From positions 62,001 through 126,000 of the forward strand of contig NZ_ATWH01000012.1 of the NCBI RefSeq assembly GCF_000421145.1: a DNA stretch of 64,000 bases. The letters run 5' to 3'. Positions 30,138-38,476 of the stretch are shown here, piece by piece. The position numbers and the translations under genes are program-made. Under the pieces are notes generated by a model, which searched no databases, had not been told where the DNA came from, and saw nothing but the letters and a program-made list of their open reading frames with translations. The stretch is from Glaciibacter superstes DSM 21135. GTDB taxonomy: Bacteria; Actinomycetota; Actinomycetes; Actinomycetales; Microbacteriaceae. The first letter of the stretch is position 1. Every line of letters starts with the position of its first letter.

Positions 30138-31109
30138 TCAGTAGAGCAGCGCCGCCAGGCGCGCGCGGGTTGGGGGCACTCGAGGGTCGTCGACGCCGAC
30201 GATCTCGAATAGCTCGACAAGTCGCTCCCTGATCGTATTCTTGCCGTCTGCATCCTGCCCCTGGAACAACCCGAGCAGTCGGTCGAAGGCATCCTCGACA
30301 TGACCACCGGAGATGTCGAGGTCGGCAACCAGCAGCTGGGCAGCTAGGTCGTCGGGCGTGGATGCCGCAGCAGAACGGATGTCGTCAAGCGACTTCCCCT
30401 GCAGGCGGGCCAGCAGGCTCACCTGCGCCAGCCCGGCAACCGCCATGCGGTCGGCAGGATCCCTGGCGATGGCCATCTTGTACTCAGCGATCGCGGTTTC
30501 GTAGTCGCCACGCTCAATGGCGTCGTATGCGGCCTGGTGCTGGGGCGACAACTCCGGCTCCGCCGGAGGTTCAACTGCCACCGCCGCGGTGTCCGCATCG
30601 GCATCCATCGCAGTTGCCGTGCCGGTCACGCTGTGTTGCGCGGCGAGTTCGAGAACCCGCTCGAACACCTCACGAACCTGCGCCTCGGGGATGGCGCCGG
30701 AGAACAGCTGCACCGGCTGGCCCGCGATGACGGCCGCGACCGTCGGAATCGACTGTGCCTGGAAGGCCTGGGAGAGCTGCGGGTTCGAATCGACATCAAC
30801 TGTGACGAGCACAAATCGCCCGCCGGCCTCCGCGATGAGCTTCTCGAGAATCGGCGTGAGCTGTTTGCAGGGCTCGCACCAATCAGCCCACAGATCGACG
30901 ATGACCGGCACGGTCTTCGACAGCTCGAGGATCTCGCCGAAGTTCGTGTCTGTTCCTTCGACGATGAGGCTCGGAATGGTCACCGTCCCGCCTGCGGCGG
31001 GAGCACCACCGCCCGAAGGGGCGCCGGCCGGCCCGGCCGGACGGTTCACGAGTGAAGAGAGATCAACGGCGCCCCGCAAGCTGGCGCCGGTCGCGGGAAC
31101 ATTCGTCAT
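30138..31109 (-). CDS. Thioredoxin-TPR co-chaperone (YbbN/CnoX family)
   Basis: A 323-residue protein: a Pro/Ala-rich head, a thioredoxin domain around residues 50-160 and a TPR-like C-terminus (AAYDAIERGDYETAIAEYKMAIA). Unlike E. coli YbbN, which has lost the classical active site, this copy keeps a WCEPC motif in DLWADWCEPCKQLTP, so it may be redox active. In E. coli the family protects proteins and hands them to GroEL; the role here is by analogy. The ATG overlaps the upstream gene's stop (ATGA). Confidence 0.88.
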   Translation of the reverse strand: MTNVPATGASLRGAVDLSSLVNRPAGPAGAPSGGGAPAAGGTVTIPSLIVEGTDTNFGEILELSKTVPVIVDLWADWCEPCKQLTPILEKLIAEAGGRFVLVTVDVDSNPQLSQAFQAQSIPTVAAVIAGQPVQLFSGAIPEAQVREVFERVLELAAQHSVTGTATAMDADADTAAVAVEPPAEPELSPQHQAAYDAIERGDYETAIAEYKMAIARDPADRMAVAGLAQVSLLARLQGKSLDDIRSAAASTPDDLAAQLLVADLDISGGHVEDAFDRLLGLFQGQDADGKNTIRERLVELFEIVGVDDPRVPPTRARLAALLY

Positions 31110-33013
31110 GGCAACTCCACAGATGAGATCAGTCCCTGGGAAAAGCCAAGGAGAACGATTTTGTCTTTCGACCCGGCAGCCGGCACATGGAAGAGAAGCT
31201 GGTCACTGTAGGTGCTCAGGATGCCCTTCGCCGTTGCCTCGACACCGGACAGTGCTTTGCTCGCGCCTTCCGGGCTCACCGTGGCACCGGCATCCACCGG
31301 CTTGACCGTCTCGGTTTCACTCAGGCTGACCGCGACGATGGCTCCGGAGTCGTTGGTCGCCAGCGCCACGGTGTTGCCCGAGCCGGCGGCCGTTGCGAAC
31401 TCGATCGACGCCGTCGTCGGCAGCGCCGCCCTCTTCTCATTCTTCTTCTCGAGCCCGACCTGGGTGCGGAAGGTGTCGCCATCAACGTCGAACTGGTCGT
31501 AGAAGGCGCTCGCCTCTCCCTGCATGAGGATGTCGGCATACGCTGCGGCGATCTGGTCTGGCGGCATGACCAGCAGCTTGGAGTCTGGTGCGATGATCGG
31601 CGCCCCGATCGTTGCGGGCGCGACATCCGGCACCGCTGCAGCCGCTTCGAGTTGCACGGCGTATTTGATCTGGTACGGCTTCCTCGGCGACGCCTGGGTC
31701 ATGACCACCGCCGTTGGTGCCACCGTGGGGTCGTCTTCGTTCTGGATGACGCTCATCACGGAGCGCGGCCAGGTCGCCGACTGCTGTGGAAGCGTCAGGG
31801 TCAATGGCGAAGCTGGGAGCGCGGGCGGTGCAGCGTACTCGGGGATCGCGGCCCGAATCTTGTAGTTCGAGAGGCGCTCGTCGAGCGCGGGACCGGTGAA
31901 CCTGGAGGCGATGGCGTCCGCGTTCAGGGTCGCGTCTGCATCCGTCGTCATCACCGCGATCTTGCGCACGATGCGCTCGAGCTGGGGCACGGTCACCGCG
32001 GGGGGAGGCACGTCTGCGGCGGCCTCAGGCGCAGCTGTCATGTCTGGGGCGGCCGTGAGCGAGCTCATCGGCACCGTCGAGGGAGACGGCCAGAAGTCGG
32101 CCGAGCATCCGGTGAGGACGAGCCCAGAGACGAGCATCACCGGCACCACAGCCGTCATGGAACGACTGATCGACCGGCCGTTGTCGGTGATCTCACTGGC
32201 CTTGATCGCCTTGGGGCGCGGCGCCCGCGGCAGCCTCGGCAGTCGAGGTCCTCTGGGGACATTGCGACGCGGCCGCCGGGAACGACGCAGGTGCAACAGC
32301 GCCCACAGGTACAGCGCCAGCCCGATGAGGAGAACAACCGCACCGCCGACGATCAGCGGCCCAGCCAGCGGCGTCGCGTTATCTCGCGGCCACGACAACC
32401 GAACGCTGGACGGGGCAGGAGCCGTGCCGTCTGACGCGATGATCACCGAGATTCCCTCCGGTAGGTTCATTGCCGTCGACAGGGTGCGCTCTGCGCTGAA
32501 CTCCTCGAGCCACAGGTCGGAACCGGCCGGGTTTGTGGTCACCGCATCGGAGCCAGGCTCGGCCGGGGTCTCTGCTGGTGGTACTTCAGCAACCGGCGGC
32601 TCGGGCGCCGGGGGCTCGGTTGTCGGGGAATTGGTCGCAGGGACATCCGCACCTTCGTTGCCCTCATCGTTTGCTTCGGCGGAGCCCTGCCCCTCCTTCA
32701 CCTCTGTCGTCAGTTTCGCCTCGCCCTTCACATGGCTGATCTCGACAAACTCGTCGTCGCCGATCCAGGCCGCGACATCCGCTGTTCTGCCATAGGCGGC
32801 GAATACGCCGTCCGGGCCACTGACACTCAGTCGTTGGCGCCCGGGGAAGGCAGACAGGGCGGATGAATCGATGACGGCGTAGCGAGGTCCGTCTTCAACG
32901 GTCGCAGAGAGGCTCGTGGAGCCAGGCTCAAGGAACACCGTTCGCTGCGCGATGCCGAGCACAATCATCACGGCCGCGAGAACGAATGCCGCTATGGCAA
33001 GAACGAAACGCAC
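31106..33013 (-). CDS. Membrane protein with an internal lipobox; function unknown
   Basis: A 635-residue protein I cannot place in a named family. Segment 1-24 is a signal anchor (MRFVLAIAAFVLAAVMIVLG). An outside domain and a Pro/Glu-rich linker (about 128-155) follow. Residues 219-242 form a second helix, then comes an Arg/Pro-rich cytoplasmic-type linker (245-268). Residues 286-303 form a third hydrophobic segment ending in LVLTGC, a textbook lipobox, before a ~330-residue extracytoplasmic-type domain. The GTG at 33013 is chosen for AGGAGGG 6 bases upstream. It is coupled by ATGA to the thioredoxin-TPR gene. Confidence 0.75.
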   Translation of the reverse strand: MRFVLAIAAFVLAAVMIVLGIAQRTVFLEPGSTSLSATVEDGPRYAVIDSSALSAFPGRQRLSVSGPDGVFAAYGRTADVAAWIGDDEFVEISHVKGEAKLTTEVKEGQGSAEANDEGNEGADVPATNSPTTEPPAPEPPVAEVPPAETPAEPGSDAVTTNPAGSDLWLEEFSAERTLSTAMNLPEGISVIIASDGTAPAPSSVRLSWPRDNATPLAGPLIVGGAVVLLIGLALYLWALLHLRRSRRPRRNVPRGPRLPRLPRAPRPKAIKASEITDNGRSISRSMTAVVPVMLVSGLVLTGCSADFWPSPSTVPMSSLTAAPDMTAAPEAAADVPPPAVTVPQLERIVRKIAVMTTDADATLNADAIASRFTGPALDERLSNYKIRAAIPEYAAPPALPASPLTLTLPQQSATWPRSVMSVIQNEDDPTVAPTAVVMTQASPRKPYQIKYAVQLEAAAAVPDVAPATIGAPIIAPDSKLLVMPPDQIAAAYADILMQGEASAFYDQFDVDGDTFRTQVGLEKKNEKRAALPTTASIEFATAAGSGNTVALATNDSGAIVAVSLSETETVKPVDAGATVSPEGASKALSGVEATAKGILSTYSDQLLFHVPAAGSKDKIVLLGFSQGLISSVELP

Positions 33014-33195
33014 GTATAACCCTCCTGTGTTGCCATCTGGCAGGCACCGATTGTGTTCGGCCCTCCTGCTTCGGACACAGACAGCAACAGACACAGATCC
33101 GCAATAGACACGGACGTGCAACAATACCGGACGCTCCTGAACGCCGCCTAATAGCAACCTGAGGAGATCGTGGACGCGGATCCCCCGGATGGGGC

Positions 33196-33201
33196 TAAAA
33201 T
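33196..33201 (+). promoter_or_regulatory. Candidate -10 box (TAAAAT) for the coiled-coil gene
   Basis: TAAAAT lies 66 bp upstream of the GTG at 33268 in a 254-bp divergent region. No convincing -35 box is visible. I see no other structure in this gap. Confidence 0.4.
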
Positions 33202-33267
33202 TGTGGCGGCTCTCCCGGCCCAGCGTGGCGACCGGCGTATGCAGCCCAAATTTCCTGAGGAGACAGT

Positions 33268-34881
33268 GTGCCGATCGACGAGTCCGATTTTACGCAGGTG
33301 TTCCGCGGCTATGACAAAGACGAGGTCGACAAGGCGATCCAGGGCCTGCGTCGCGACCTGATCCAGGCCAACAACCAGTCGACCGAGGCCAGCAGAGAAG
33401 TCAAACGCCTCACCGCACGCATCGACGATCTCAGCGCAGAGATCGAAGAGGTCGGGAGCCCGACTTTCTCCGGGCTGGGAACGAAGCTCGAGAACACCCT
33501 TCGAGTAGCGGAGGAACAGTCGACCCGCGTCATCGCGCAGGCAGACATCGATGCCGAGAAGCTGCGCGCCCAGGCCGCTGCCGAGGTCGACGCGCTTCAG
33601 CGTGAAGCGGCAGAGTACACCGAGCGCACGCTGTCGGATGCCACGGTGAAGGCCGCGAGGATCCTCGAAGACGCACGGGTGGAGGCAGATGACTACGTCG
33701 CGCGCGCTCAGGAGGAGCACGCTGTCCTCACCCAGGACGCCGCGCAGGAGGCGGCCACGGTGCGTGGCCGCATCGCGACGGAGGCAGCAGAACTTCGATC
33801 GACCGTCAAGCGGGAGGCTGCGGCCCTTCGCTCTGAGGCCGAACGTGAGGCCGCAGAACTCAGGGTCGTCGCCCAGCAGGAAGCGACCCAGGCGCGCGAG
33901 ATCGCGGCCGGCCTCACCAGCGAGACCGAGTTGACCCGCGCAGAGGTCGCTCTCGAGCTCGACCAGCAGCGGGCAGAACTGGCCGTTGAAACCGAGCAGG
34001 CGCGCATCGACCTCGCGGCCGAGACCGAACAGGCCAGAATCGACCTTGCCCGCGAAAGGGAAGAGGCCCGGATCGTCCTCGAAGAGGAGAGCGCGAGCGC
34101 GAGGCGCGATCTCGCGGCCGAAATCGAACAAGGGCGCGCGAAACTTGCCAGGGAGATCGAGCAGACGCGTGCCGATCTCGCGGCGGAGCGTGAGCAGTCG
34201 CGAGCCGAACTGACCAGGGAGACCCTGCAGACGCGGGCGTCGCTGGCCAGCGAGGTCGAGCGAAACCAGGCCGCCCTTGCCGCCGACGCTGAACAGTCCA
34301 GCGCGGACCTGGCCAGGCATAACGAACAGGCCAGGGCAGACTTCGAGGCCGAGAGCGAGCAACTGCGCATCGATCTCGAGAACTCCCTCACCGCCAGCCG
34401 GAAGAAGGGCCAGCACGAGGCCGCCAAGCTCAAGCGCGAGATCGAGCAGACCCGCGCAGACCTTGAGGTGGAGCTGAAGGCCAGGCGCGACGAGGCCGAG
34501 CAAGACCACCTCGCGCGGCACCAGGAAGCCGTGCTTCAAACGCAGAGGTTCCTTGGCGACGCCAACACCCAGCTCGACGAGACCAACAAGCGCACCGTGG
34601 AACTCCGCCAGCTCAATGACCAGCTCGACACCGGGGCTCGCGAGGAAGCCAAGCTGGGTAAGCAGCAGGCCGAGGAGACGGCGGAGCGCATCGTGAAGGA
34701 TGCCGAAGCGAAGTCCAAGGCCATGGTGAAGGATGCGCAAAAGCGCACCCACACCCTCGTCGCAGACGCGGAGGACCGTCTGTCCCAGATTCGCATCGAG
34801 CGCGACGCCGTCGCCGGGTACTTCGAGAACCTCCGCGGTGTGCTCACCCAGGCGGAAAAAGTGGCGGCCGACGGCGAGTAA
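33268..34881 (+). CDS. Long coiled-coil cytoskeletal protein (DivIVA/FilP-like)
   Basis: A 537-residue, almost wholly helical protein. The first ~50 residues resemble the DivIVA membrane-binding head (DFTQVFRGYDKDEVDKAIQGL). The rest is coiled coil rich in Ala, Glu and Arg. Residues 241-372 are twelve consecutive 11-residue repeats of the form ETEQARIDLAA. Such hendecads are known from the Streptomyces polar proteins FilP and Scy, so a filament-forming role in polar growth or cell shape is a fair inference. GAGGAG lies 7 bases before the GTG start. Confidence 0.85.
   Translation: MPIDESDFTQVFRGYDKDEVDKAIQGLRRDLIQANNQSTEASREVKRLTARIDDLSAEIEEVGSPTFSGLGTKLENTLRVAEEQSTRVIAQADIDAEKLRAQAAAEVDALQREAAEYTERTLSDATVKAARILEDARVEADDYVARAQEEHAVLTQDAAQEAATVRGRIATEAAELRSTVKREAAALRSEAEREAAELRVVAQQEATQAREIAAGLTSETELTRAEVALELDQQRAELAVETEQARIDLAAETEQARIDLAREREEARIVLEEESASARRDLAAEIEQGRAKLAREIEQTRADLAAEREQSRAELTRETLQTRASLASEVERNQAALAADAEQSSADLARHNEQARADFEAESEQLRIDLENSLTASRKKGQHEAAKLKREIEQTRADLEVELKARRDEAEQDHLARHQEAVLQTQRFLGDANTQLDETNKRTVELRQLNDQLDTGAREEAKLGKQQAEETAERIVKDAEAKSKAMVKDAQKRTHTLVADAEDRLSQIRIERDAVAGYFENLRGVLTQAEKVAADGE
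33988..34383 (+). repeat. Twelve in-frame 33-bp repeats (hendecad coiled coil)
   Basis: Twelve tandem 33-bp units encode 11-residue repeats with a near-constant frame: acidic at 1, Gln or Glu at 4, Arg at 6, Leu at 9. The first two units encode almost identical peptides. Confidence 0.9.
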
Positions 34882-34931
34882 TGTGATGCTGTGAGCGGGG
34901 TTCGCCGGCCGAATCTGCCACAAACCGGGGA

Positions 34932-35987
34932 GTGTCGTTGAAGATACAGAATGCGTTCCGTTTCGGGCTGATCTTCACGCTCGGCGTTGGACTCGGACTC
35001 CTGATCATCACCTCGGTGATCACCCTGCAGACGATCATCACCTACGTCGGCGCCGCCCTCTTCCTGTCACTTGGCCTCGATCCGGCGGTGTCGTGGCTGG
35101 AGAAGAAGAAGTTCCCCCGCTGGTCGGCGATCCTCGTCGTTGTGATCGCCGTTGTCGGCATCCTGACCGGCGTCATCTTCGCGATCGTGCCCATCATCGT
35201 CGAACAGGTCGCCAAACTCGCCGAGCGCATTCCGGACCTCATCGACGCCGTGAACTCGGCGACCTTCATTGACGATCTGCAGAAGCAGTTCCCCGGCCTC
35301 GACATCCAGAGGATCACGGAGTCCATCACTGATTATCTCGGTGGCAATCTGACCACGATCACCTCAACCGTGATCGCGTCCGGTATCGCCGTGGTCAGTG
35401 GGCTCTTCGGCGGCCTGGTCATTCTCATCCTGACGCTGTACTTCACAACATCGCTGAACTCCATCAAGCGCGGACTCTACCAGCTGGTCCCTGCATCCAA
35501 GCGCGAGCGATTCGCCGACATCAGTGAGCAGATCACCACGGCCGTCGGCCGCTACGTGGTCGGCCAGGCCGCTCTCGCCTTCTGCAACGGTGTACTCAGC
35601 TTCATCTACCTGTCCATCATCGGCGCGCCGTTCGCCGCACTGCTGGCCTTCATCGCCTTCCTGTTCTCCCTGGTGCCACTCGTCGGAACGATCAGCGGGT
35701 CCGTCATCATCGTGCTCACCTGCCTGATCCCCGGCATCGGCAGTTCGGTTCCGACCGCGATCGCAGCGGGCATCTACTACCTCATCTACATGCAGGTCGA
35801 GGCATACGTGCTGAGCCCCAACATCATGAATCGCGCCGTTGCGGTTCCGGGTGCCGTCGTCGTCGTCGCGGCGCTGGCCGGAGGCTCACTGCTCGGAATC
35901 CTCGGCGCACTGATCGCGATCCCGGTGGCCGCAGCGATTCTGATGATCATCAAGCAGGTTGTCATTCCCCGTCAAAACGAGCTGTAG
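34932..35987 (+). CDS. AI-2E family transporter (TqsA/PerM-like permease)
   Basis: A 351-residue polytopic membrane protein of the AI-2E transporter family. It shows the N-terminal helix pair (LGVGLGLLIITSVITLQTIITYVGAALFLSLGLDPAV, split by a short loop), a central amphipathic region (FIDDLQKQFPGLDIQRITESI) and a C-terminal helix cluster with ALIAIPVAAAIL. Members export signals, ions or other small solutes, so substrate is unknown. GTG 34932 or TTG 34938 could be the start; the second has better spacing from GGGGAG. Confidence 0.9.
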   Translation: MSLKIQNAFRFGLIFTLGVGLGLLIITSVITLQTIITYVGAALFLSLGLDPAVSWLEKKKFPRWSAILVVVIAVVGILTGVIFAIVPIIVEQVAKLAERIPDLIDAVNSATFIDDLQKQFPGLDIQRITESITDYLGGNLTTITSTVIASGIAVVSGLFGGLVILILTLYFTTSLNSIKRGLYQLVPASKRERFADISEQITTAVGRYVVGQAALAFCNGVLSFIYLSIIGAPFAALLAFIAFLFSLVPLVGTISGSVIIVLTCLIPGIGSSVPTAIAAGIYYLIYMQVEAYVLSPNIMNRAVAVPGAVVVVAALAGGSLLGILGALIAIPVAAAILMIIKQVVIPRQNEL

Positions 35988-36014
35988 CGCTCAGGGCCGA
36001 TCCAGTAGGGTCCG

Positions 36015-36740
36015 TCAGGCCGTCCACTCCGTCGGCAGCGGTGCAGCAACCGGGTTGACCACAGCAACGATCTCGTTCAGCACACGACGGGTCTGCTTCT
36101 CCCCCACCCAGAGGTGCTTGCCTTCTTCAACAGAGATGAGCGTGGCTTCAGGAACGCTGGCAAATCGCTCTGTCGCTTCCGCAGGTCGCAGGTAGTCGTC
36201 GAATTCCGGGATGACCGCCACCAGCCGCCTGGGATTGCCCGACCAGGCCGCCAGTTCAGTTGCGGTTGCCCTGTGCAGCGGCGGCGACAGCAGGATAGCC
36301 CCGTCGATCGGGTGCTCCAGCCCGTACTTGATCGCGAGTTCTGTTCCGAACGACCAGCCAAGGAGCCACGGATGCGGCAGGGCGCGTTCGGCGACAAATG
36401 CCATTGCCGCCGCAACGTCCTGCCGCTCTGCCACGCCGTCCCCGAAGGCACCGTCGCTGGTGCCTCGCGGTGCCGTGGTTCCCCTGGTGTTGAACCGAAG
36501 CACTGCCAGGTCGGCAAGCGCAGGCAGCCGCGCGGCGGCCTTGCGCAAGATGTGCGAGTCCATGAAGCCGCCCGCTGTGGGCAGCGGATGAAGCGTCACA
36601 AGCGTCGCGACCGGGTCGCGGTCGGCCGGCAGCGCAAGCTCGCCGACGAGGGTGAGTCCGTCAGTCGTTGTAAGTTCGATGTTCTCCCGCCGCGCGGGAA
36701 GCTCAACGCTGCTGCGGATTTCAACGGTATCTGGTGCCAC
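36015..36740 (-). CDS. Alpha/beta hydrolase (serine hydrolase)
   Basis: A 241-residue cytoplasmic hydrolase. The nucleophile elbow reads GWSFGT (Ser in G-x-S-x-G), with HPLPTAGGFMDSHIL near the oxyanion loop, an acidic residue region EFDDYLRPAEA and a C-terminal histidine in VEEGKHLWVGE. It resembles the dienelactone-hydrolase/prolyl-oligopeptidase-like group. GGAAG precedes the GTG. It lies 39 bp after the small zinc-binding-type gene and is convergent with the AI-2E gene. Confidence 0.85.
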   Translation of the reverse strand: MAPDTVEIRSSVELPARRENIELTTTDGLTLVGELALPADRDPVATLVTLHPLPTAGGFMDSHILRKAAARLPALADLAVLRFNTRGTTAPRGTSDGAFGDGVAERQDVAAAMAFVAERALPHPWLLGWSFGTELAIKYGLEHPIDGAILLSPPLHRATATELAAWSGNPRRLVAVIPEFDDYLRPAEATERFASVPEATLISVEEGKHLWVGEKQTRRVLNEIVAVVNPVAAPLPTEWTA

Positions 36741-36779
36741 CGGCTTCCTTTCATTCGATTGGCTGCGCGCTGTTGCGAC

Positions 36780-37079
36780 TCAGGTGATCTTCCAGCAGTG
36801 CGAATGCCAATGGCGCCTGGCAGAGATGTCGGCCGCATCGCCCATGACGCCATCTCCCCGCCAGGCGACGACATGTGCGAGACCTGGCACGATCTCGAGG
36901 TTGCAACCCGGACACTGGTAAGTCTTGACGGCCTGGGCGGCCTGGACTGGTTGCACGTTCCAGACTCCGCCCCTGCGCACTTCCGTGCGTCGCCATCCCG
37001 AGGCCAGACGTGACAGATCGTCTTCGCCCTCGGTATCCGTCACCGGCTTGCGGCCCTTCGGACGGTTACTTCGCGGCAT
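36780..37079 (-). CDS. Small actinobacterial protein with a CxxC/HxHC putative zinc site
   Basis: A 99-residue basic protein. QCPGCN (Cys56, Cys59) and HWHSHCW (His90, His92, His94, Cys95) could form a zinc-binding knuckle. Its function is unknown to me, although similar proteins have been labelled ATP/GTP-binding without evidence I can see. TAGACT lies 6 bases before the ATG and there is no ribosome binding site, so it is probably leaderless. Confidence 0.7.
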   Translation of the reverse strand: MPRSNRPKGRKPVTDTEGEDDLSRLASGWRRTEVRRGGVWNVQPVQAAQAVKTYQCPGCNLEIVPGLAHVVAWRGDGVMGDAADISARRHWHSHCWKIT

Positions 37080-37085
37080 GGTGAA

Positions 37086-37091
37086 AGTCTA
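37086..37091 (-). promoter_or_regulatory. Candidate -10 box (TAGACT) for the small CxxC protein
   Basis: TAGACT is followed by 6 bases and the ATG at 37079. Confidence 0.45.
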
Positions 37092-37127
37092 GGCGAGCTG
37101 TCCGGGTACTGAACCCGACAAGCTTGC

Positions 37128-37811
37128 TCAGTACCAACCCTTACTCTCCGAAGTGTTCCACGCGTCGCACGGCGTGCCGTAGCGGCCGCTGATGTAGCCG
37201 AGGCCCCATTCGATCTGGGTGGCAGCGTTGGTCTCCCAGTCGTCTCCTGCGGATGCCATCTTCGACCCGGGAAGAGCCTGCGGGATGCCGTAGGCGCCAC
37301 TCGAACTGTTCATGGCGTTCACGCGCCAGCCGGATTCCTTGTTCCACAGTGCGACCAGGCAATCGAACTGCTCTGAACCCCAGCCGCGCGCTGCAACGGC
37401 CCCGGCGGCATACGCCTGTGCGGACCCGGGATCGGGGACAGCGGCCGAAGGTGGCCGGTAGTTCGCCGGCTCTGAATCCACAGGAGGCGGCGGAGGAGGC
37501 GGAGGCGGCGGATCGGTGATCGTGAAGCCGTCGCGCGACACGGTGGTGGTGTATTCGCCGGCAATGTCGACCGACTGGATGTCCTGACCACCGAAACGAT
37601 CGTTTGCGGCCTGGTAACTGGCCGAGGCGGTTGCTCCGGAGTACGGGTCGACGACGCTGACCAACATGAATGCAGCCGCCGCCGTGAAGGCGAAAAACCC
37701 CAGCACGCTCTTGCTTCTGGAACGGGGCCGGTACATCTGCGGTCGCGTCGGCCGAACGGCCACAACCGGTTCGATGACGTCTAGGTGTTTACCCACGATG
37801 TGCTTACCCAC
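37128..37811 (-). CDS. Membrane-anchored lytic transglycosylase-like protein
   Basis: A 227-residue protein: a short cytoplasmic head, a helix (SVLGFFAFTAAAAFMLVSVV), an outside linker with a ten-proline run, and a C-terminal lysozyme-like domain. The domain shows the catalytic-Glu motif CLVALWNKESGWRVNA and AYGIPQALPGSKM, as in actinobacterial transglycosylases related to resuscitation-promoting factors. It likely cuts peptidoglycan strands. I favour the GTG at 37811; a TTG at 37832 is in frame. The first codons include a doubled ATCGTGGGTAA(G/A)CAC repeat. Confidence 0.83.
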   Translation of the reverse strand: MGKHIVGKHLDVIEPVVAVRPTRPQMYRPRSRSKSVLGFFAFTAAAAFMLVSVVDPYSGATASASYQAANDRFGGQDIQSVDIAGEYTTTVSRDGFTITDPPPPPPPPPPVDSEPANYRPPSAAVPDPGSAQAYAAGAVAARGWGSEQFDCLVALWNKESGWRVNAMNSSSGAYGIPQALPGSKMASAGDDWETNAATQIEWGLGYISGRYGTPCDAWNTSESKGWY

Positions 37812-37865
37812 GATTTCTCGATCGTAGCCCAAATCTCAGGTAACAGCCAGATAACGGTGTGGCCA

Positions 37866-38417
37866 TTACCGCACAGCCAGCATGACGTCGATCACGCTGT
37901 CGAGCGCCAGGTCGACCTGTGCTTCGCGGTATCCACCGCGCTGTGGGCGGAAAACGGCGGTTCGCACGTCGTCGACGGTGACAGGGAAACCATCCTGGAA
38001 ATACTTCCCGAGCCTGTTCGCAAAGCGGTCCACATCGGCGATGCTGTACCCGACGCTGAGGAAGCTCGTCCGTGTGAACCGGTGCCCTGCCGGGCGTCCC
38101 AACCGGTTGACGATCACCTGGGCGTTACCGCGGGCCTCATCAAACCAGGCCTGTTCTCCCGCCGTGCCGGTCGCGAGTTCCCGCTCCCTGGCAGCGAAGG
38201 CATCCTCAAGTCGTTCAAGTGCGGAGTCCACGTGCTGGGGAGAGTAGCCCCCCTTCTGCATTGCGAAGGCCGTGTGCCTGATCTCTTCGGCGCTGAGCCC
38301 GCTGTCGGCCGTGCCACCCGCGTCATACGCCCGGCGCGCCGAAGTCAGGAACTCCTCAACCTGCTGGGGGCTATAGCCGAGAGTCTTCTTGTTCGTCTGC
38401 GGGAAGAGTTGGCTCAC
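37866..38417 (-). CDS. DivIVA-domain repeat protein
   Basis: A 183-residue protein with three short DivIVA-like motifs of the form GY-x-x-x-x-V-D (KTLGYSPQQVEEFL, GGYSPQHVDSALERL, LSVGYSIADVDRFANRL, and a fourth GGYREAQVDLALD). Such proteins occur near cell-division genes in actinobacteria; the role is unproven. I chose the GTG at 38417, preceded by GGGAGAG; the longer frame runs antisense-like through cdsA and is not credible. It follows cdsA by 59 bp. Confidence 0.82.
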   Translation of the reverse strand: MSQLFPQTNKKTLGYSPQQVEEFLTSARRAYDAGGTADSGLSAEEIRHTAFAMQKGGYSPQHVDSALERLEDAFAARERELATGTAGEQAWFDEARGNAQVIVNRLGRPAGHRFTRTSFLSVGYSIADVDRFANRLGKYFQDGFPVTVDDVRTAVFRPQRGGYREAQVDLALDSVIDVMLAVR

Positions 38418-38476
38418 CGGTTCATTCTCTCCCACTCTGCCCGCTGTGTCGAAACCAACGCGCGCAGCCCGCCCAC

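Noticed and set aside
33014..33157. N-terminal extension of the internal-lipobox protein
   Set aside because: AGGAGGG is correctly spaced for the GTG at 33013, and the extension has no signal-like character.
33148..34923. 591-residue minus-strand frame
   Set aside because: Antisense to the hendecad coiled-coil gene; its long frame follows from the repeat codon bias.
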